A stretch of 19,868 nucleotides of DNA from Thermacetogenium sp. UBA4966 (lineage in GTDB: Bacteria; Bacillota; DSM-12270; Thermacetogeniales; Thermacetogeniaceae), in assembly GCA_002397275.1 (NCBI GenBank), contig DHAA01000033.1, forward strand, positions 1 through 19,868. Reading direction: 5' to 3'. A program made the position numbers and the translations under genes. Shown piece after piece: positions 16,330 through 19,868 of the stretch. The notes beneath the pieces are model-generated. The model saw only the letters and a program-made list of their open reading frames with translations. It was not told where the DNA came from and did not search any database. Every line of letters begins with the position of its first letter. The stretch's first letter is position 1.

Positions 16330-16509
16330 CTAGAACTCTTTGCCTCTGTAATTTTTAAAACCTTCCCCCAACACTTCATGCGCGTCCCCCACAGTCACCC
16401 GAAAATGTTTATGCAGCAGCCGGGCCACCAAATCCGTGCCCCCGGTGGTACCCCCCGCCTTGAGGACAATTCCGATAAGCTTGCGAAAGCGCAAAGAATC
16501 CCACTCCAT
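16330..16509 (-). pseudogene. YitT remnant, 59 codons, two in-frame deletions
   Basis: On the minus strand the frame starts MEWDSLRFRKLIG, jumps to IVLKAGGTTGGTD...HFRVTVG and then to DAHEVLGEGFKNYRG, ending at TAG. These are residues 1-13, 127-154 and 272-289 of the intact protein at 18647-19516. Both deletions (113 and 117 codons) keep the frame. The first joins at a shared GGA. All but one short piece of the membrane region is lost, so function as a YitT protein is very unlikely. A leader-peptide role ahead of tktN is a remote possibility. Confidence 0.85.
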
Positions 16510-16526
16510 CCAGAGATTGCCCTACG

Positions 16527-16554
16527 ATTATTGTTTCCAAAACATTTTTTTCAA
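16527..16554 (-). promoter_or_regulatory. Candidate promoter, left-repeat copy, driving the transketolase operon
   Basis: On the minus strand TTGAAA (16554-16549) and AATAAT (16532-16527) are 16 bases apart, each one base off consensus. A perfect TTGACA also lies at 16574-16569. The same elements are found in the right copy ahead of intact yitT (19534-19561). Through the duplication the transketolase genes kept this promoter although the island separated them from yitT. Confidence 0.45.
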
Positions 16555-16594
16555 CCCGCAAAGGCGCTTGTCAATTTTTCTCCTTTTTGCTGCG

Positions 16595-16696
16595 CTATTC
16601 CTGCAAGTTGTTAGGCAAATTATCAGTCCACATTTCACACTGTCCGATAACGGTAGCGATTGCATCTTCCATACCCTCCGGCGGGTACCTGTACAT
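16595..16696 (-). pseudogene. Terminal fragment of hsdR (33 codons)
   Basis: Reads MYRYPPEGMEDAIATVIGQC, then EMWTDNLPNNLQE and TAG. It matches the last codons of the hsdR frame at 19602 onward, with three extra codons (PNN). Homology stops at 16694, where the island begins. A duplicated gene end with no catalytic part. Confidence 0.85.
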
Positions 16697-16723
16697 GATT
16701 CCTTGAATAAAAGTGAATAAAAA

Positions 16724-16740
16724 TTTACCTTAAAGGTAAA
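16724..16740. promoter_or_regulatory. Operator palindrome 1 upstream of the toxin-antitoxin promoter
   Basis: TTTACCTTAAAGGTAAA is a perfect palindrome around its central base, eight bases before the -35 hexamer. Its core ACCTTAAAGGT differs by one base from the core of the second palindrome. Likely bound by the downstream XRE-type antitoxin. Confidence 0.75.
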
Positions 16741-16748
16741 TATAAATG

Positions 16749-16777
16749 TTGACTCCTGCTCGAATCTATGCTATAAT
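16749..16777 (+). promoter_or_regulatory. Toxin-antitoxin promoter
   Basis: TTGACT (16749-16754) and TATAAT (16772-16777) are 17 bases apart: five of six and six of six consensus bases with ideal spacing. The promoter is bracketed by the two operator palindromes, the usual autoregulation layout of toxin-antitoxin operons. Confidence 0.88.
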
Positions 16778-16779
16778 TG

Positions 16780-16798
16780 GTTAACCTTAGAGGTTAAC
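16780..16798. promoter_or_regulatory. Operator palindrome 2 at the transcription start
   Basis: GTTAACCTTAGAGGTTAAC is an inverted repeat of 8-base arms around TAG, starting two bases after the -10. Core ACCTTAGAGGT matches operator 1 at ten of eleven bases. Its position over the start site predicts repression. Confidence 0.78.
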
Positions 16799-16815
16799 GG
16801 ATTCGAGGTGGTGGG

Positions 16816-17114
16816 TTGCGAATCGAGTACAAAAACCGTAGGATCGAGATGGTGTGTACCGATGCCTGCGAGGCAGAGAAAAAGCACGGGGAAAAATGGC
16901 TGAAAAGATCCAGTTAAGAGTAGATCAAATTGAAGCCGCTACATCAGTGGAAGAGATGATTCAGTTTAGGATTGGCAGATGCCATCAACTGACTGGAAAC
17001 CGCAAAAAACAGTATGCCGTGGACTTGATTCACCCATACCGGCTCGTGTTTGAAAGGAAAGGAAAAGAAGTTCAGATTGCGCATATTATGGAGATAGTTG
17101 ATTATCACAAGTAA
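16816..17114 (+). CDS. higB: HigB/RelE-type toxin, N-terminal frameshift (possible pseudogene)
   Basis: HigB toxins are ribosome-dependent mRNA endonucleases. The C-terminal part (MAEKIQLRVDQIEAATSVEE, then GRCHQLTGNRKKQYAVDLIH and the strand YRLVF) is a classic HigB/RelE-fold sequence ending at TAA 17114. The expected N-terminus is present but in another frame: from TTG 16816, with GAGGTGG upstream, it reads LRIEYKNRRIEMVCTDACEA then EKKHGEK and stops at 16917. The two join if the A run at 16892-16896 had six instead of five bases, or by a -1 slip at GAA-AAA. Without that, translation could start only at GTG 16854 or ATG 16896, giving 86 or 72 residues without the first strand-helix. It may be inactive, a sequencing error, or frameshift-expressed. 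The antitoxin follows 33 bases on. Confidence 0.78.
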
Positions 17115-17147
17115 TGGCACAGTCAAATGGTCAAAGGAGGGCAAATC

Positions 17148-18203
17148 ATGATAAGGAGCCGCAGTATTGTTGCAACGCCGCCTGGTGCTACAATTAAGGA
17201 GCAGCTCGTTGATAGAGGCATGAGCCAGAAGGAGTTTGCTTCCAGAATGGATATGTCCGAAAAGCATATCAGTCGGCTTATTAATGGCGAGGTGCAGCTA
17301 ACCCCAGAGGTAGCTGTACGGTTGGAGATGGTGTTAGGCGTGCCAGCCCATTTCTGGATTAATCTAGAGGGCACATACCGCGAGAAGCTCGTTAAGGCTA
17401 ATGCCGAAAATGTAATGGACGCGGATGTTGAACTGGCGAAAAAACTACCTTATAACGAAATGGCTAAGAACAACTGGGTACCGGCGACGAGAAAATCTAA
17501 CGAGAGAGTAGTCAATCTCCGAAGGTTCTTTGAAGTAGTGCATCTTGGCCTGCTGCAACAAGGATCGTTGATTCCCAACGTTGCTTGCAGGCGGCTTTTG
17601 ATGACCGAAAAAGGTGATTATGCGCTTATTGCTTGGGCGCAGAAAGCTAGACTTGATGCAAGATCGATTGAGACAAGACCAATTGATCTGAAGAGTCTGG
17701 CCGCGGCAATACCACAAATAAGAGCAATGACGAGAATTGATCCCAAGGATTTTTGCCCGAAGCTGTCAACCTTGCTTGCCGATTGTGGTGTGGCAATTGT
17801 ATATCTTCCGCACATTGACGGATCATTCCTTCACGGCGCGACTTTTATGGACGGAAACAAAATAGTTGTAGGATTGACAGTTCGCGGGAAAGATGCCGAT
17901 AAGTTCTGGTTTAGCTTGTTCCATGAACTTGCGCATATATTGCACGGCCATATTGGCAGAGCAAACGGCGCCACGGACGATGACGAGAACGAAGCCGATG
18001 ATTTTGCTAGGCAGACACTGATTCCGAAAGCACAGTTTGACTACTTTGTCGAAAGAAACGATTTCGGACGAGAGTCGATTGTACGGTTTGCAGAAAGCAT
18101 CGATATAGACGCCGGCATAGTTGTTGGTCGCTTGCAAAAGGAAGGCCATATCAACTATAGTTGGCATCACGATCTAAAGACGAAATACACGATTTCCGCA
18201 TAA
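17148..18203 (+). CDS. higA: HigA-type antitoxin: XRE helix-turn-helix fused to ImmA/IrrE (M78) metallopeptidase domain
   Basis: A 351-residue protein. Residues about 14-68 are an XRE helix-turn-helix of HigA type (QLVDRGMSQKEFASRMDMSE, then SRLINGE and LGVPAHFW). A middle region follows, then an ImmA/IrrE domain with HELAH (259-263) and downstream ENEADDFA (about 280-287), which supply the zinc ligands. Ordinary HigA is about 100 residues; the long form with a peptidase domain is a known variant, often phage-associated. The ATG at 17148 has GGAGG seven bases upstream. A GTG-less longer frame from 17127 adds MVKGGQI, which contains that ribosome binding site and is rejected. It probably binds the two palindromes at the promoter. 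Whether the peptidase destroys the antitoxin, the toxin or another regulator cannot be told. Confidence 0.9.
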   Translation: MIRSRSIVATPPGATIKEQLVDRGMSQKEFASRMDMSEKHISRLINGEVQLTPEVAVRLEMVLGVPAHFWINLEGTYREKLVKANAENVMDADVELAKKLPYNEMAKNNWVPATRKSNERVVNLRRFFEVVHLGLLQQGSLIPNVACRRLLMTEKGDYALIAWAQKARLDARSIETRPIDLKSLAAAIPQIRAMTRIDPKDFCPKLSTLLADCGVAIVYLPHIDGSFLHGATFMDGNKIVVGLTVRGKDADKFWFSLFHELAHILHGHIGRANGATDDDENEADDFARQTLIPKAQFDYFVERNDFGRESIVRFAESIDIDAGIVVGRLQKEGHINYSWHHDLKTKYTISA

Positions 18204-18227
18204 ACATAGTACGAAACTTATTCACAC

Positions 18228-18256
18228 AAAGCATCTCGGTTGCGAGATGCTTTTTT
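18228..18256 (+). terminator. Rho-independent terminator after the antitoxin gene
   Basis: An 11-base-pair stem (AAAGCATCTCG with CGAGATGCTTT) with loop GTTG, followed by a run of T, 25 bases after the antitoxin stop. Confidence 0.92.
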
Positions 18257-18330
18257 GTGCGCTCATTTGCGGGAGGGGTTTGCAAGACACTCGTTGCAAG
18301 TGAAATCTTCAAGTCCACATGGCAGTGGCT

Positions 18331-18631
18331 GATCTGCAGGTCGTTATAATCGAGAACAGCGGTAAGGTTATCCGCCCGGTAATGGGCCGCGGCCATCGCG
18401 GCTTCCCAGACCTGCTCCTCCTCGCTTTCGCCGTCCCCCAGAAGGACATACACCCTGTAATCCCGCTGATCAAGATTTCCGGCTAAAGCGATGCCCAGTC
18501 CCATAGACAAACCCTGTCGAAGCCTCGACACCCGGAAGCATCCCCCGCGACGGGTGTCCCTGCAGCCGCGTCCCCAATTTGCGGAGGGTAAGCAGTTCCA
18601 GATCCTTGATCAACTGTTGAGTTTCAGACAT
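18331..18631 (-). pseudogene. Degraded duplicate of the transketolase N-terminal subunit gene
   Basis: Matches tktN from its ATG (18631) to about codon 185, then ends at the island. Two deletions relative to 15481-16314: 240 bases (80 codons, in frame) between TTCC repeats, joining QQLIKDLE to LLTLRKLG, and 14 bases between CCCTGTC repeats, which breaks the frame. The thiamine diphosphate motif GDGES is still readable in the second frame. Non-functional. Confidence 0.9.
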
Positions 18632-18646
18632 AACCTGCCTCCTCGC

Positions 18647-19516
18647 CTAGTACTCATTTTCCCTGTAATTTTTAAAACCTTCCCCCAACACTTCATGCGC
18701 ATCGGTTATAAAGACAAAGGCCTTTGGATCAATACCATAGATCAAATCCTTCAGCCGGCTCTCCTCTGTTTTCCCCACCACACAAATAAGCACCGGGCGA
18801 TGCTCGCCTGTGAACATACCCCGTCCCTCTAAGGCGGTAACCCCTCGGCCCAACTCCTTAAATATAGTCCCGGCAATTTTTTCGTTATAATCGGAAACTA
18901 TATACGCCGCTTTGGCAAAGCTGATCCCCTCCTGCACCAGATCAATCGCCTTGCTGGTGATCAAAAGCGACAAAAGAGCATAGAGGGCCAGTTCGGCATT
19001 AAAAAAAATACCCGCAAGGCTGATCACAACAAAATCAGCTCCCAGAAGGCCCTGCCCCACAGTCACGGGAAAATGTTTATGCAGCAGCCGGGCCACCAAA
19101 TCCGTGCCTCCGGTAGTGCCCCCCGCCTTGAGGACAATTCCTATTCCAATACCGGAAAGCATGCCGGCGTAGATTGCGGACAGCAGCAGATCCCTGGTCA
19201 TCACCAGTACATGGGCCGTTAAAATTTCCACAAAAACAGAAGTGACCAAAGCGCCGTAAACACTGCGGATGAAAACACGACTGCCCAGCTCACGAAAAGA
19301 GAGGATAAACAAGGGAATATTCAGGGCAAGCAGGGCAGCGCCTACAGGCACTCCAAACAGATGGTATAAGATAGTCGCCAGACCGCTCACTCCGCCGGCG
19401 GCGATCTTATTGGGTACTAAAAAAATATCCAGAGCCAAGGCGATAACCACAGAACCGATCGTAATCCAGATATATGCTCCGATAAGCTTGCGAAAGCGCA
19501 AAGAATCCCACTCCAT
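18647..19516 (-). CDS. YitT family membrane protein (DUF161 plus DUF2179)
   Basis: A 289-residue protein with five or six membrane segments in the first ~200 residues and the family hallmarks PNKIAAGGVSG (about 35-45) and LKAGGTTGGTDLVARLL (about 129-145). A C-terminal soluble DUF2179 domain (about 205-285) has the typical YIVSDYNEKIA opening and FVFITDAHEVLGEGF close. The transport or other function of YitT proteins is not established. The ATG at 19516 has a poor ribosome binding site, and the candidate promoter would leave only a very short leader. In the ancestor it preceded tktN by about 15 bases; here the tktN copy behind it is broken. Confidence 0.93.
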   Translation of the reverse strand: MEWDSLRFRKLIGAYIWITIGSVVIALALDIFLVPNKIAAGGVSGLATILYHLFGVPVGAALLALNIPLFILSFRELGSRVFIRSVYGALVTSVFVEILTAHVLVMTRDLLLSAIYAGMLSGIGIGIVLKAGGTTGGTDLVARLLHKHFPVTVGQGLLGADFVVISLAGIFFNAELALYALLSLLITSKAIDLVQEGISFAKAAYIVSDYNEKIAGTIFKELGRGVTALEGRGMFTGEHRPVLICVVGKTEESRLKDLIYGIDPKAFVFITDAHEVLGEGFKNYRENEY

Positions 19517-19533
19517 CCAGAGATTGCCCTACG

Positions 19534-19561
19534 ATTATTGTTTCCAAAACATTTTTTTCAA
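19534..19561 (-). promoter_or_regulatory. Candidate promoter for yitT, right-repeat copy
   Basis: Minus-strand TTGAAA (19561-19556) and AATAAT (19539-19534), spacing 16, with a TTGACA further upstream (19581-19576). Identical in layout to 16527-16554 in the left copy. Confidence 0.42.
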
Positions 19562-19601
19562 CCCGCAAAGGCGCTTGTCAAATTTTCTCCTTTTTGCTGC
19601 G

Positions 19602-19868
19602 CTATTCCTGCAAATTATCGGTCCACATTTCACACTGCCCGATTACGGTAGCGATTGCATCTTCCATACCCTCCGGCGGGTACCTGTACTTCTTAAGCAA
19701 CTTTTTCACCATACGTCGCATACCGGCGCGAGCGGACTCTTTCTTCTGCCAATCGATAGTGCGGTTCTTTCTGAGCGTATCGGTGAGTTCATGGGTCATA
19801 GCTACAAGTTCTTCGTTTTGGTAAAAGTCCTTGACAGCCTCCGGGCGGGTCAGCGCATCGTAGAATGC
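19602..19868 (-). CDS. hsdR: Type I restriction endonuclease R subunit, C-terminal end (5' part beyond the window)
   Basis: The last 88 codons of a long minus-strand frame open to the right edge. AFYDALTRPEAVKDFYQNEE, then MTHELTDTLRKNRTIDWQKK and RRMVKKLLKKYRYPPEGMED are typical of the C-terminal DUF3387-type helical region of HsdR, which contacts the M subunits. The catalytic and translocase parts lie outside, so completeness cannot be judged. The TAG at 19602 is 85 bases before yitT. A Type I restriction system therefore borders the toxin-antitoxin island. Confidence 0.85.
   Translation of the reverse strand, partial: AFYDALTRPEAVKDFYQNEELVAMTHELTDTLRKNRTIDWQKKESARAGMRRMVKKLLKKYRYPPEGMEDAIATVIGQCEMWTDNLQE

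Larger units (their letters stand above)
15760..16694. repeat. Left copy of a ~1 kb direct repeat (tktN part, cut-down yitT, hsdR end)
   Basis: From GATCTGCA at 15760 to GTAC at 16694 this block matches 18331-19689 in the same orientation. This copy has complete tktN sequence but lacks two internal parts of yitT (equivalent to residues 14-126 and 155-271). It also has nine bases (in-frame codons P-N-N) near the hsdR end that the right copy lacks. Base differences are scattered, denser in the tktN part, so the duplication is not brand new. Confidence 0.9.
16695..18330 (+). other. Toxin-antitoxin island between the two repeat copies
   Basis: A 1.6 kb segment unrelated to the flanking minus-strand genes, on the opposite strand and visibly more AT-rich. 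It contains promoter, two operators, a toxin gene, an antitoxin gene and a terminator, and nothing else. It fills exactly the junction between the left and right repeat copies. No transposase, integrase or terminal inverted repeats were seen. After the terminator, 18257-18330 is non-coding and holds two TTGCAAG copies (about 18282 and 18294). Confidence 0.75.
18331..19689. repeat. Right copy of the ~1 kb direct repeat (degraded tktN, intact yitT, hsdR end)
   Basis: Direct repeat partner of 15760-16694. Starts at GATCTGCA beside the island and ends at GTAC within hsdR, after which only this copy continues into hsdR. It retains full yitT and has lost 254 bases of tktN plus nine bases near the hsdR stop. 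Confidence 0.9.

Noticed and set aside
16695..18330. The island as an insertion sequence or integron cassette
   Set aside because: No transposase or integrase, no terminal inverted repeats and no att-like site. The flanking repeat is about 1 kb of host genes, far longer than any target-site duplication.
18151..18531. A 126-codon minus-strand frame that reads transketolase-like sequence and then runs into the island
   Set aside because: It fuses the frameshifted tktN remnant to sequence antisense to the terminator and antitoxin end; it has no start context and is a chimera of a pseudogene.

Overview
The window reads as chromosomal DNA of a moderately GC-rich, low-redundancy Firmicute, most likely a member of the Clostridia (Peptococcaceae-like). 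This rests on strong GGAGG ribosome binding sites, a two-gene transketolase, a DUF421/DUF4363 pair, and an ftsE-ftsX / S41 protease / MinJ-like cluster that resembles the Bacillus subtilis ftsE-ftsX-ctpB-minJ neighbourhood. No rRNA, tRNA, CRISPR array or transposase is visible. The assignment is inferred from gene content only.

Layout. (1) 1-6161, minus strand: the nucleotide excision repair operon uvrB-uvrA-uvrC, with uvrC running off the left edge. (2) 6162-6552: a gene-free gap with an extended -10 promoter for uvrB and two small dispersed repeat families. (3) 6553-7667, plus strand: a DUF421 (YetF-like) membrane protein and a DUF4363 protein whose natural start appears to be ATA. (4) 7664-8665, minus: a two-repeat P-loop-like protein that has lost both Walker A lysines. 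(5) 8780-14368, minus: the envelope and division cluster ftsE-ftsX, a secreted coiled-coil M23 peptidase, an S41 C-terminal processing protease and a MinJ-like membrane PDZ protein. (6) 14504-16314, minus: split transketolase, bounded by a terminator. (7) 16315-19868: a rearranged accessory region.

The accessory region is the most interesting part. The ancestral order appears to have been hsdR -> yitT -> tktN -> tktC on the minus strand. A block running from inside tktN to inside hsdR is now present twice as a direct repeat (15760-16694 and 18331-19689). Between the copies sits a 1.6 kb, AT-richer island on the plus strand with a HigB-type toxin and a HigA/ImmA-type fusion antitoxin, their own consensus promoter, two matching operator palindromes and a terminator. 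The copies have decayed reciprocally. The left copy keeps tktN but has yitT cut to a 59-codon in-frame remnant. The right copy keeps yitT and hsdR but has tktN cut by two deletions at short direct repeats. Both copies retain the putative promoter in front of yitT, so both the transketolase operon and yitT kept a promoter. The toxin gene carries a one-base frameshift in an A run. The structure looks like Campbell-type integration of a circle carrying homologous DNA, or a tandem duplication with the toxin-antitoxin island at the junction.
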